From: Brenneria corticis
Lineage (GTDB): Bacteria; Pseudomonadota; Gammaproteobacteria; Enterobacterales; Enterobacteriaceae
NCBI RefSeq assembly: GCF_003115855.1
Contig: NZ_KZ819079.1
Location: 1 to 64,000, forward strand
Length of the DNA: 64,000 nucleotides
Direction: 5' to 3'
The notes below the pieces were generated by a model. That model made no database searches. It had not been told where the DNA came from and was given only the letters and a program-made list of their open reading frames with translations. Within the stretch, counting starts at the first letter, position 1. Every line of letters starts with the position of its first letter. A program made the translations under genes and the position numbers. Shown here one piece after another: positions 45,755 through 54,832 of the stretch.

Positions 45755-48040
45755 ATGAACTTTAAAAAACGTAATTTATGGCTGCCACCAGCCTTAATGA
45801 GCTGCGCCTTAACCCTTTCGGCGCATGCGCAGTCGGCGCAAACGCCAGCCGCCGCCGATAATAAAAACGGCGCGCCATCAACGCCCGGTTCCGCGGTGCA
45901 GCTCAAACGGGTGAAGGTGAGCGCCCAGCGCGTTCAGGCGCAGCCGCCGGCCACGCTGTCGACGGTCATCGACGGCCAAACGCTGGAAGAAGAGCGCCTG
46001 TATCGTTTTGAGGATCTGTCCCAGGCGGTGACGGGCATCGATATCGCGGCGGTAGACGCGATGGATACCCGCGTCACCATCCGCGGCATCGGCGATGGCG
46101 GCGGCAGCGAAATCAATATCGGCATGCCGAGCAGCGTCGGCCTTTTTCAGGACGGCGTCTATCTCTCCCGTCCGGGAATGCTCTCCAACGACCTGCTGGA
46201 TATCGAAAGCGCCAGCGTGCTGAAAGGCCCGCAGGGGATGCTGTACGGCTTTAACACCACCGGAGGCGCGGTGGATATCCGCACCCGCAAGCCCACGTTC
46301 AGACCGGAATTTTCAATCAGCCAGTCGGTGGGGCAGCGCGGTTATCTGCAATCCAGACTGATGGCGTCCGGCGCCTTGAGCGACAGCTGGGCCGGGCGCA
46401 TCAACCTTTCCCGCACCGAAAAAGGCGGCTACGTCACCAACGTGGAGAACGGCCATAAGCTGGGCGGCAGCACCAGCAACGGCGTACGCGGCCAGCTGCT
46501 GTATCAGCCCAATGACGCTTTCAACCTGCGTATTACCGGCGACTACAGCAACGCCACCAACCGTCCGGTGATGGTGTTGATCGACAGTCACGAAGTGGGC
46601 GGCACGGATCGGTTCCGCGCGCGCGCCTCGGCATTGGGCGTGAATGTGGTCAAGGGGCGCCAGGTGGCGCTGGACGACGAAAGCTCCAACCGCGTTACCC
46701 AGGGCGGCGGCGCGGTGGAAGCCAACTGGCGGCTCGCCAACGGTTTCAACCTGCACTCCCTTTCGTCGATACGCTATTTCCGCATACTGCCCAAAACCGC
46801 CGACGGCCTGAGCATCCCCTTGTACCGCAACAGCGGCGCGGACGTGCGCGACCGTACCTGGTCGCAGCGCTTCTGGCTGGATTCGCCGAAAAACGGCGCG
46901 CTGGATTACACGCTGGGCGTCGATTACTGGGGAGAAAACCTCGATACCTTCGCCCACGACTATTACTACGACGGCAGTCAGGTCACCGACTGGTACGGCT
47001 CGACGGGAAATACCGGAAAATTCGTTCAGCGCTTCGGCGCGCTGGACGACACGCTGTTTTCCACTTACGGACGCGCCACCTGGCACGCCACGGATACGCT
47101 GGACGTGACGGTCGGGCTGCGCCATACCCGCGAGAAGAAAGAGGGATCGTTCCGCCGTATCAACAAAAACGATTTTGACTCCGGTCTGCTGGAGCAAACC
47201 AATAACCTGCCGTCCGCCATGGTGAACCTGAACTGGTTCGCCACCCCGAACGTCGTTCCCTATCTTACCCTGGGCTATGGGGAAAAATCCGGCGGACTGA
47301 ACATCTCCTCCGGCGCCGCGCAAAAGGCGGGGCTCGACTCGCTGTACATCAAACCGGAGAAAACCCGGGCGGCGGAGCTGGGGGTGAAAACCCACTGGCT
47401 GCAACGTAAGGTGGAATGGAACACCGCGCTGTTCTGGAGCGAAGTCACCGACTTCCAGACCACCGCCTATGATGAAGAAACCCTCAGCAGCTATCTGATC
47501 AACGCCGGGAAAATCCGTTCGCGCGGCGTGGAGTCGCAGCTGGCGCTACGGCCGATCGACGGACTGACCGTCAGTCTGAACGGCACCTTGCTGGATGCGC
47601 GTTATCTCAACTTCACCAACGCCAGATGCCCGGCGGAAATCTCGCTGCTGGCCGGCGCGCCCTCCTCTTGCGATCTCACCGGCCAGCGGGTGTTTAACTC
47701 TCCGCGCCTGAGCTACAACACCCGCGTCCGCTATGAATGGGAGACGCCGTATAACCTGCAAGCCTTTGTTTCCGGGCAATGGGCGTGGCGCAGCGCCGCC
47801 TACGGCACGGTGGATAACTCCGAATTCACCCGCAAATCCGCCTATGGCGTACTCAATCTGTCGACCGGCCTGAACGGCAAACAGGGCGGCAATGGCTGGC
47901 ATGTGTCGCTGTGGCTGAAAAACGCGCTGGATAAAACCTACTACCGCACCACCAAGTCCGGCGACTACGGCTCGGCGTACGGCGTATTGGGCGAGCCGCG
48001 CACCTTCGGCGTGACCTTCGGTTACGATTTCAAGGGCTGA
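45755..48040 (+). CDS. TonB-dependent outer-membrane receptor
   Basis: A 761-residue receptor. It has a signal peptide (MNFKKRNLWLPPALMS... ending AHA), a linker with a possible TonB box (LKRVKVSAQ, about residues 50-58), a plug domain (about 65-180: DGQTLEEERLYRFEDLSQAV, VTIRGIGDGGG, GLFQDGVYLSRPG, VLKGPQGMLYGFNTTGGAV) and a large beta barrel ending in an aromatic-rich strand (FGVTFGYDFKG). The N-terminal style (VFQDGVY, GPQGTLYG) is of the FecA/FyuA-distant group often linked to glycans or aromatic compounds rather than classic siderophores. Next to its own TonB/ExbBD and ABC importer. Confidence 0.92.
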   Translation: MNFKKRNLWLPPALMSCALTLSAHAQSAQTPAAADNKNGAPSTPGSAVQLKRVKVSAQRVQAQPPATLSTVIDGQTLEEERLYRFEDLSQAVTGIDIAAVDAMDTRVTIRGIGDGGGSEINIGMPSSVGLFQDGVYLSRPGMLSNDLLDIESASVLKGPQGMLYGFNTTGGAVDIRTRKPTFRPEFSISQSVGQRGYLQSRLMASGALSDSWAGRINLSRTEKGGYVTNVENGHKLGGSTSNGVRGQLLYQPNDAFNLRITGDYSNATNRPVMVLIDSHEVGGTDRFRARASALGVNVVKGRQVALDDESSNRVTQGGGAVEANWRLANGFNLHSLSSIRYFRILPKTADGLSIPLYRNSGADVRDRTWSQRFWLDSPKNGALDYTLGVDYWGENLDTFAHDYYYDGSQVTDWYGSTGNTGKFVQRFGALDDTLFSTYGRATWHATDTLDVTVGLRHTREKKEGSFRRINKNDFDSGLLEQTNNLPSAMVNLNWFATPNVVPYLTLGYGEKSGGLNISSGAAQKAGLDSLYIKPEKTRAAELGVKTHWLQRKVEWNTALFWSEVTDFQTTAYDEETLSSYLINAGKIRSRGVESQLALRPIDGLTVSLNGTLLDARYLNFTNARCPAEISLLAGAPSSCDLTGQRVFNSPRLSYNTRVRYEWETPYNLQAFVSGQWAWRSAAYGTVDNSEFTRKSAYGVLNLSTGLNGKQGGNGWHVSLWLKNALDKTYYRTTKSGDYGSAYGVLGEPRTFGVTFGYDFKG

Positions 48041-48044
48041 TTTG

Positions 48045-50828
48045 ATGAGCAAGATCTCCTATTCACGCCGACGTTTCCTGCGCGACGGCACATTGCTGGC
48101 GCTGTCGACGCCGTTGTGGAAAAGCGCGGCGGCGGCGCCCGCCGCATCGGTTGACAATACGTCGCCCGCCGCCGCGGCGCCGCAGGTGCGCCTGCGCTGG
48201 CTGGACGGACAGGCTCCGCGTTCTTTCGCCGGCGTCACCTGGGGGGTTCCCTGGCCGCAAGGACAGGTGCGCGGCGACAGCGACTTCCAGTTGAGCGACG
48301 GGCGACAGCGCGCCTATTCGCTGCAAAGCTGGCCCCTCGCCCGCTGGCCCGACGGCTCCATCAAGTGGTCGGCCCACGCGCTGGGGGGCCGGCAGCCGCC
48401 CGGCGAAAAGCTGACGCTGCGGCCCGCCCCGCCCGCGTCCGCCCCCGCTGAGGAAATGATCAGCGAGAACGATCGCGGATGGACGGTGGATACCGGCCGT
48501 ATCCGCTGCCTGATCCCCAAATCCGGCCCCCATCTGATTGAGGAAATCTGGCAGGACCGGCGGTTGGCATTGACGCAGGGGCGGCTGGTGCTGCGCGTGC
48601 AGGCCGGCGCAGAGAGCGACAGGGTGCTGACGCTGGATGAGTACCAGGGCCAGATCGAGACGGTGACGGTGGAGCAGCGCGGACCGCAACGCACGGTTAT
48701 CGCGCTGCGCGGCGCCCATCATCATCGTCAGCGGCAGGGCGTCACGCAGATCCCGTTTGTCATTCGGCTGTATGGCTACGCCGACTCCGCGTCGCTGCGC
48801 GTGGTGCATACCCTGATCTATGACCACGACGATCCCGACCAGAGTCTGAAGGGATTGGGGCTGGCGTTCGACGTTCCCTTGCAGGGGGAGCTGCACGATC
48901 GCCATGTGCGCTTCGCCTCCGATCGGGGCGGCGTGTTCCGGGAAGCGGTGCGCGGCCTTACCGGGCTGCGCCGCAATGCCGGCGCCGCCGTTATCGACGC
49001 GCAGCTGAGCGGCAAAGCGACGCCGCCGGTAGCGGAATTTCCCCCGGCGGTGGGGAAACGGCTGCATCATATCCCGGCGTTCGGCAGCTATCGGCTGACG
49101 CAGCATCACCCCGATGGCTTTCAGATCCACAAACGGACCAAAGAGGGGCAAGGCTGGCTGCTGTCCGCCACCGGCGATCGGGCGGCGGGCGTCGGCTATC
49201 TGGGCACGCCGCAGGGCGGCGTGGCGTTCGGCATCCGCAACTTCTGGCAGAGCTACCCGGCCTGCCTGGAGATTAATAACGCCCATACCGACCGGGCGAC
49301 GGTGACGCTATGGCTGTGGTCGCCCACGGCGGAGCCGATGGATATGCGCTTCTACCACGACGGCCTGGGGCAGGATACCTTCGCCGCGCAGCGCGAAGGG
49401 CTGGAGATCACCTACGAGGATTACGAACCCGGCTTTACCTCGCCGCTCGGCGTGGCGCGCACCAGCGAGCTGTTTATCGATATTCTCTCCGCCACGCCGG
49501 ACAACGCCGGTTTCGTCGCGCTGGCGCAGCGCATGCAACAGCCCCCGCTGCTGGTGGCGCAGGCGCAGGATCTGTCCCGCGCCAGGGCGTTCGGCCCGCT
49601 ATGGGCTCCGGCCTCAGCCTCGCCCTCCTCGCCGCAACGCGCGCAGTTGGAAAACCAGCTGGCCTGGTATTTCGATTTCTATCTCCAGGAGGTGGAACAG
49701 CGGAAATGGTACGGCTTCTGGGACTTTGGCGACGTGATGCACACCTACGACAGCGACCGCCACGTCTGGCGTTACGACGTCGGGGGCTACGCCTGGGATA
49801 ACTCGGAGCTCAGCACCGATCTGTGGCTGTGGCACTACTTCCTGCACAGCGGCCGGGCGGAGGCGTTTCGCATGGCGGAGGCCATGACCCGCCATACCGG
49901 CGAGGTGGACGTTTACCATCTGGGGCGCTTCCGTCCCTTAGGCTCGCGGCACAACGTGCGCCACTGGGGAGACAGCGCCAAACAGCTTAGGATCTCCACG
50001 GCGGCCAACCGCCGTTTTCTCTACTACCTCACCGCCGATGAGCGCATCGGCGAACTGATGGATGAGCAGATCGAAGGCGTACGCGCCCTGCGCGACGTGG
50101 TGCCCGGCCGCAAGATCGGGCAGACCCTGCCCGCTGAGCCGCATCACGTCAGCCTCTATTTTGGCACCGACTGGGGCGCCGTGGCCGCGGCCTGGCTGAC
50201 GGCCTGGGAGCGGCACGGCGATCCGGCGATGCGCGAACGCCTGCTGAATAGCATGCAAACCATCGCCGCCCAGCCGCACGGCTTTTTCACCGGCGTCGCC
50301 GAAATCGATCCTGACAGCGGCCGCTTTTCCCCCGCGCCGCCGGATCGGGTAGCGATCTCCCACCTGAGCGCCGTCTTCGGTCTGGCGGAGATCGCCGGCG
50401 AACTGCTTGAGGTGCTGCCGGATCCCGGCTTTACCCGCGCCTGGCTGGATTACTGCCGGTTATACAATGACCCCGTCGCGTTAAGCGCCTTTGTCGGCAA
50501 ACCGGTGAAGAAATTGAATCTGGCGCAGGGCCACGCCCGGCTGACCGCCTTCGCCGCCTGGCGGCTACGCGATCGATCGCTGGCGCAGCGGGCCTGGAGC
50601 GAGTTCAACGACGGCAGCGGCGGCATCGCCAATCCGGGCAAAGCGCTGCGGCGCATTGCGCCGCCCGAGGCGCTCTACCCGATTGACGAGGCCGTCGTCG
50701 ACTCGTTAATCGACAAACATTCGGACAGCGCCATCGCGTCCAATCTGGCGACAAACGCCGTGGCGCAGTGGGGGCTGGCGGCCATCGCCTTGCTGGCCTT
50801 ATTGGACGATATCCCTTCCTCACATTGA
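48045..50828 (+). CDS. Tat-exported PcRGLX/YetA-like protein (exo-rhamnogalacturonan lyase-like)
   Basis: A 927-residue protein starting MSKISYSRRRFLRDGTLLAL, a twin-arginine signal (SRRRFLRDG) ending near AAAAP. It then shows VRLRWLDGQAPRSFAGVTWGVPWPQG and LQSWPLARWPDGSIKWSAHA, resembling the N-terminal RIFT-barrel domain of PcRGLX/YetA proteins. A central beta region follows, then an (alpha/alpha) domain (about residues 540-900: YGFWDFGDVMHTYDSDRHVW, DNSELSTDLWLWHYFLHSG, EVDVYHLGRFRPLGSRHNVRHWGD). The fungal founder is an exo-rhamnogalacturonan lyase; lyase activity here is inferred. Start is ATG 48045, 4 bp after the receptor stop, so the genes are coupled. Confidence 0.7.
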   Translation: MSKISYSRRRFLRDGTLLALSTPLWKSAAAAPAASVDNTSPAAAAPQVRLRWLDGQAPRSFAGVTWGVPWPQGQVRGDSDFQLSDGRQRAYSLQSWPLARWPDGSIKWSAHALGGRQPPGEKLTLRPAPPASAPAEEMISENDRGWTVDTGRIRCLIPKSGPHLIEEIWQDRRLALTQGRLVLRVQAGAESDRVLTLDEYQGQIETVTVEQRGPQRTVIALRGAHHHRQRQGVTQIPFVIRLYGYADSASLRVVHTLIYDHDDPDQSLKGLGLAFDVPLQGELHDRHVRFASDRGGVFREAVRGLTGLRRNAGAAVIDAQLSGKATPPVAEFPPAVGKRLHHIPAFGSYRLTQHHPDGFQIHKRTKEGQGWLLSATGDRAAGVGYLGTPQGGVAFGIRNFWQSYPACLEINNAHTDRATVTLWLWSPTAEPMDMRFYHDGLGQDTFAAQREGLEITYEDYEPGFTSPLGVARTSELFIDILSATPDNAGFVALAQRMQQPPLLVAQAQDLSRARAFGPLWAPASASPSSPQRAQLENQLAWYFDFYLQEVEQRKWYGFWDFGDVMHTYDSDRHVWRYDVGGYAWDNSELSTDLWLWHYFLHSGRAEAFRMAEAMTRHTGEVDVYHLGRFRPLGSRHNVRHWGDSAKQLRISTAANRRFLYYLTADERIGELMDEQIEGVRALRDVVPGRKIGQTLPAEPHHVSLYFGTDWGAVAAAWLTAWERHGDPAMRERLLNSMQTIAAQPHGFFTGVAEIDPDSGRFSPAPPDRVAISHLSAVFGLAEIAGELLEVLPDPGFTRAWLDYCRLYNDPVALSAFVGKPVKKLNLAQGHARLTAFAAWRLRDRSLAQRAWSEFNDGSGGIANPGKALRRIAPPEALYPIDEAVVDSLIDKHSDSAIASNLATNAVAQWGLAAIALLALLDDIPSSH

Positions 50829-50865
50829 TTCCGCCGGGCAGGCGGAGATTAAACAGGACATCAAA

Positions 50866-51579
50866 ATGACGTATTCAGGTTGCACTGAAAGCACCACCCT
50901 ATTGTCTTCACTCCAGGAAACGCATCCGGCCGGCGCGGATGACGAGCGCGAGGCGGCGGAGGATCCGCACCGCTACGCGCTCACCTGGTCGACCGACCCG
51001 CGCGGTCAGCCCCGGCGCTGGCGGGTGGAGCAGGAAGATCCCCAGCGCACGGCCATCCGGGCCGATGACGAACGCCTGACGCTGGAGAGCGCCGCCGGGC
51101 TGACGCTCTGGCTGGACGCGCCGCTTGCCGGCGCCTACCGCATCGCCTTTGCGCGCGAAGTGCTGGTGGCCGACGGACCGCACGATCGCCTGTCCGATCT
51201 CAACCAGTTCTGGGCGGCGCGCGATCCGGCCCATGGCAACCTCTTTACGCGCCACGGCCGGCTGAGCGAGTACGACAATCTGGATTTGTACTACGTCGGC
51301 ATGGGCGGCAACTGGAACAGCACCACGCGCTTTCGTTACTACAACGGACAGGGGGAACGCGCGCTGCTGGGAGAATATACCGACGCCGGCCATCTGCTGC
51401 GGCCCAACCATCGTTACCAGGTGGTTATTGAGGTCGATCGCCACGAAACCCGCTTTCTGGTGGATGACGCCCTCTATTTTCGCGCCGCGTATCCGGCGGC
51501 GCCCGCGCCGGGCCATTTCGGTTTCCGCACCGTGTACTCGCGGCAGGCGATCAGCGATTTCAGCGTTACGCCGTTATAG
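50866..51579 (+). CDS. DUF6250-like protein (concanavalin-type fold suspected)
   Basis: A 237-residue protein without an obvious signal peptide (MTYSGCTESTTLLSSLQETH). The body (YRIAFAREVLVADGPHDRLS, LNQFWAARDPAHGN, YNLDLYYVGMGGNWN-like segment DNLDLYYVGMGGNWNSTTRF, VIEVDRHETRFLVDDALYF, PGHFGFRTVYSRQAISDFSV) looks like the beta-sandwich DUF6250/YesU-type proteins that accompany rhamnogalacturonan-type lyases. The final GHFGFRTVYSRQ stretch is the most diagnostic. It probably binds or processes the same carbohydrate as the preceding protein. Function unproven; the lack of a signal peptide is odd if its partner is periplasmic. Confidence 0.6.
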   Translation: MTYSGCTESTTLLSSLQETHPAGADDEREAAEDPHRYALTWSTDPRGQPRRWRVEQEDPQRTAIRADDERLTLESAAGLTLWLDAPLAGAYRIAFAREVLVADGPHDRLSDLNQFWAARDPAHGNLFTRHGRLSEYDNLDLYYVGMGGNWNSTTRFRYYNGQGERALLGEYTDAGHLLRPNHRYQVVIEVDRHETRFLVDDALYFRAAYPAAPAPGHFGFRTVYSRQAISDFSVTPL

Positions 51580-52494
51580 CGACGCCGCGGAACCATGCAG
51601 GTCATGATCGACCTGCGTGAAGGTTTCAATCAGTTTGCGCGCCAGCAGCGGCAGGCGGGCGTCCGCCAGACAGATGATGCCGTAGTGGGTATAAAACTCG
51701 TCGGCGTCGTCATCCAGACCGGCGATTTTCAACATATGGATGCCCTGCTGCTTCGGGATGTGGAAATGGTTGGTGGTGCCGATGGCGTCCGAATGGCGCA
51801 CCACGTCCAGCAGGCTATAGCCGTTTTCACACTCGATGCTGGTGCGAATGTCCTGCTTGCCGCTGAGCTGCACCAGCGCGCGGTGGAGATTGGGCGGACG
51901 AATGGTGGCCGCCAGCGGATAGGCGAACAGCTGGTCGACGGCGATCTCGTCGAACGCCGCCAAAGGGTGCCCTTCGCGGCAGCAGAATCCCCAGCGGTGC
52001 TGGCTCAGCGGCTGCACCTGATAGCGGGCGTCGAATTCAAAGTTGCGCGAATCCGCCACGATAAACGCCAGCTCTTCCGCCGTCAGCCGATGGCCCAGCG
52101 CCTGCCAGTTATCGACGCGAAATACCATCCTCGCCTTGGGATACTGGCGGGAAAAGGCGCCTATCACCTGCGGCATCAGCCAGGCCGCCGGCGCGGGGCC
52201 GCAGCCAAAGTGTACCTCTCCGGCCTCTTTGCCGTTGAACTGCTGCACGTCGTTGAACAGATCGTGGGTCTGATTAATCAGGCGGCGCGCGTGTTCCAGT
52301 ACGATCAGCCCCTTGGGGGTAGGCTCCAGTTGGTTATTGCGGTCGATCAGGCGAGCGCCGATGGTTTGTTCCAGCGACTGGATACTGCGGCTGAACGCGG
52401 ACTGGGAAAGTTTCGTCGCCTGCGCCGCCGACGTGAAATTGCGATGCTCAATCAGGGCGATAAAGTGGCGCAGCTGGCGAAGATCGATATTCAT
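51574..52494 (-). CDS. LysR-family transcriptional regulator
   Basis: A 306-residue regulator with an N-terminal winged helix (NFTSAAQATKLSQSAFSRSI, about residues 19-38) and a C-terminal effector-binding domain (GEVHFGCGPAPAAWLMPQVI onward). It is convergent with the DUF6250-like gene, overlapping it by 6 bp, and closes the cluster. By position it is the likely specific regulator of the divergent TonB/ABC/receptor operons. The effector is unknown. There is a 224-bp gap to pfkA. Confidence 0.85.
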   Translation of the reverse strand: MNIDLRQLRHFIALIEHRNFTSAAQATKLSQSAFSRSIQSLEQTIGARLIDRNNQLEPTPKGLIVLEHARRLINQTHDLFNDVQQFNGKEAGEVHFGCGPAPAAWLMPQVIGAFSRQYPKARMVFRVDNWQALGHRLTAEELAFIVADSRNFEFDARYQVQPLSQHRWGFCCREGHPLAAFDEIAVDQLFAYPLAATIRPPNLHRALVQLSGKQDIRTSIECENGYSLLDVVRHSDAIGTTNHFHIPKQQGIHMLKIAGLDDDADEFYTHYGIICLADARLPLLARKLIETFTQVDHDLHGSAASL

Positions 52495-52656
52495 AGCGGC
52501 GAATGGACAAAACCATTAAGGAGAGAAAGGGTAATTTGCAGGCTAACAGCTTTGGGCGCCGGTAAAAAATAATAAATGCCTTTTTTATATATCTTTCAGT
52601 TATATATCGCCGCCGGGCTGCGCGATGCTCTCCCGACGATCGGCAAAATCAAGGCG

Positions 52657-52684
52657 TTAAAAATCCCGCTGGCAACAGCGGGAT
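52657..52684 (-). terminator. Terminator downstream of pfkA
   Basis: ATCCCGCT (52663-52670) and AGCGGGAT (52677-52684) form an 8-bp stem with a 6-nt loop. On the minus strand TTTTT follows directly. It lies 35 bp after the pfkA stop. Confidence 0.85.
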
Positions 52685-52718
52685 GGTGCGAGATTTCAGG
52701 CGAAAGCGTGGCGCGGGA

Positions 52719-53681
52719 TCAGAACAGCTTCTTCGCCGTTTCCAGCCAGTCGCCCTTGAAGGGGCGCTTCATGTTCTCAATGGCGTCGATAATGTCATGG
52801 TGCACCAGCTTTTCATTCTGGATACCGACGCAGCGGCCGCCGTAGCCCTGCAACAGCAGTTCTATCGAATACGCGCCCATGCGGGAGGCCAGAATACGGT
52901 CATAGGCCACCGGAGAGCCGCCGCGCTGAATATGCCCCAGCACCGTGGAGCGCGTATCGCGGCCGGTTTCCTGCTGGATATACTTGGCCAGCTCGCCGAT
53001 ATCGCAAATATGCTCGGTAATCGCCACAATGGCGTGTTTCTTGCCTTTATCAATGCCGGCCTGGATCTCGCTCACCAGATCTTCCGGACTGAACGGCACT
53101 TCCGGCAGCACGATAAACTCACAGCCGCCGGCAATCGCCGCCGCCAGCGTCAAATCGCCGCAGTGGCGCCCCATCACTTCCACGATGGAAATACGCTGGT
53201 GCGATGAAGAGGTATCGCGCAGGCGGTCAATCGCTTCCAATACCGTTTCCAGCGCGGTGAAATAACCGATGGTGTAGTCGGTGCCCGCCACGTCGTTATC
53301 AATGGTGCCGGGCAGGCCGATACAGGGAAAACCCATTTCCGTCAGTCGCTTGGCCCCCATATAGGAACCGTCGCCGCCGATAACCACCAGGGCGTCAAGC
53401 CCCTGGTCCTTCATGTTCTGCACGGCGACTTCGCGCACGTCTTCTTCGCGGAATTCAGGAAAACGGGCAGAACCGAGGAAAGTACCGCCGCGGTTGATAA
53501 CGTCCGACACGCTGTAGCGATCCAACTGCTCCATCCGATTTTCATACAACCCCAGATAGCCGTCATAAATGCCGAAAACCTCCAGCCCTTCCGTCAGCGC
53601 AGCACGCACCACACCGCGAATTGCCGCATTCATTCCGGGTGCATCACCACCACTCGTCAATACTCCGATTCTTTTAATCAT
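52719..53681 (-). CDS. pfkA: 6-phosphofructokinase I
   Basis: PfkA makes fructose-1,6-bisphosphate, the committed step of glycolysis. The 320-residue length equals E. coli. It has the ATP loop GVLTSGGDAPGMNAAIRG (residues 5-22), GGDGSYMGA (about 103-111), the catalytic GTIDNDVAGTDYTIG (about 125-139, Asp127) and GHIQRGGSP. The start MIKRIGVLTSGG at 53681 is fixed by family alignment; the longer frame to 53732 is untranslated leader. It marks the return to core genome order. Confidence 0.96.
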   Translation of the reverse strand: MIKRIGVLTSGGDAPGMNAAIRGVVRAALTEGLEVFGIYDGYLGLYENRMEQLDRYSVSDVINRGGTFLGSARFPEFREEDVREVAVQNMKDQGLDALVVIGGDGSYMGAKRLTEMGFPCIGLPGTIDNDVAGTDYTIGYFTALETVLEAIDRLRDTSSSHQRISIVEVMGRHCGDLTLAAAIAGGCEFIVLPEVPFSPEDLVSEIQAGIDKGKKHAIVAITEHICDIGELAKYIQQETGRDTRSTVLGHIQRGGSPVAYDRILASRMGAYSIELLLQGYGGRCVGIQNEKLVHHDIIDAIENMKRPFKGDWLETAKKLF

Positions 53682-53905
53682 GACAACCTCTGGACTTGTA
53701 GATGTAATTTCGCAGGATTTTTCTATCGCCAATTGACCGTCGCCAGTTATGTCGACGTCATCCCTCTAAATTTTAATAGAGGCATATTATAACAAATACC
53801 GGCGGCTGAATTGATTCAGGTCAGGCAAAATTATGCTGTAATTTTCACGATCCATGCTGTTGCACGCATAAACCGGCGGAGCATCGCTGCCGGACCCGCG
53901 CCGGA

Positions 53906-54808
53906 CTACACATTCAATAGCCCCCTTTGCTCTTCAGGCACCGCTGAAATCGGATCCTGATGGATAATAATATCAGAACCGGGGAATTGCCTTAGCAACG
54001 CCTGCTCCAGATCGTCGGCAATCTGATGCGATTGCACCAGGGGCAGCGCGTCATCCATCTCCAGATGAAGCTGGATAAACCGGGTAGGCCCGGCGCGGCG
54101 GGTGCGTAAAGCGTGCGCGCCGCTGATGCCCGGCCAGCCGGAGATAATATTAACGATAGCGTCGCGCTCATTATCCGGCAACGCGCGATCCAGCAGCGAC
54201 TGCACGGCCTGGTAGCCCATCCGCAGCGCACTGTACAGAATATAAATCCCGATGCCCAGCGCAAACAGCGCATCGGCATGGGTTACGCCCCGCCAGCTTA
54301 ATACCAGCGCCGCCAGAATCGCGCCGTTCATCAGCAGGTCGGACTGGTAGTGCAGCATATCCGCCCGCACCGCCTGGCTCCCGGTGCGTTTAACCACCCA
54401 GCGCTGAAATGCCACCAGCGACAGGGTTGACGCTAAAGCGACAACCGTCACCCCTATCCCCACCTCCGGCGCATGCAGCGCCCGGGGAGTCATCGTATGC
54501 TGTAAGCCGGTCAAAATAAGAAACAGGGCGGAGCCGGAGATAAACATGCTCTGCGCCAGCGCCGCCAGAGACTCCGCCTTGCCGTGGCCGAACGTATGTT
54601 CGGGATCCGCCGGCTGCAGCGAGTAGCGCACCACCAGAAGATTCACCAGCGACGCGGCGATATCCACCAGGGAATCCACCAGCGACGCCAGCAGACTCAC
54701 CGACCCGGTGTACCACCAGGCAAACAGTTTCATCATAAACAACAGGAGCGCGACGGTTGTCGCCCCAACCGCCGCCAGGGTAATCAGACGCGCATACTGT
54801 GAACCCAT
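53906..54808 (-). CDS. fieF: Cation efflux pump FieF (ferrous iron/zinc, CDF family)
   Basis: FieF exports Fe(II) and Zn(II) in exchange for protons. The 300-residue protein has six membrane helices (TLAAVGATTVALLLFMMKLF, MFISGSALFLILTG, etc.). Metal site motifs are DSLVDIAASLVN (about residues 45-56) and HYQSDLLMNGAIL (about 153-165). The cytoplasmic metal-binding domain includes GAHALRTRRAGPTRFIQLHLEMD. It lies upstream of pfkA as in E. coli, but cpxP, its other E. coli neighbour, is replaced here by sotB. Confidence 0.94.
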   Translation of the reverse strand: MGSQYARLITLAAVGATTVALLLFMMKLFAWWYTGSVSLLASLVDSLVDIAASLVNLLVVRYSLQPADPEHTFGHGKAESLAALAQSMFISGSALFLILTGLQHTMTPRALHAPEVGIGVTVVALASTLSLVAFQRWVVKRTGSQAVRADMLHYQSDLLMNGAILAALVLSWRGVTHADALFALGIGIYILYSALRMGYQAVQSLLDRALPDNERDAIVNIISGWPGISGAHALRTRRAGPTRFIQLHLEMDDALPLVQSHQIADDLEQALLRQFPGSDIIIHQDPISAVPEEQRGLLNV

Positions 54809-54832
54809 AACCCCTCACCTAAAAACCGGCAA

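Noticed and set aside
46313..47404. 363-codon minus-strand open frame inside the TonB-dependent receptor
   Set aside because: Antisense shadow; the plus-strand receptor explains the sequence with signal peptide, plug and barrel motifs.
48063..49286. 407-codon minus-strand open frame inside the Tat-exported protein gene
   Set aside because: Caused by high G/C at third positions; low-complexity Arg/Gln/Gly-rich translation and no plausible start context.
51595..52572. 325-codon plus-strand frame opposite the LysR gene
   Set aside because: Shadow of the LysR gene, whose helix-turn-helix and effector domain are clear on the minus strand.
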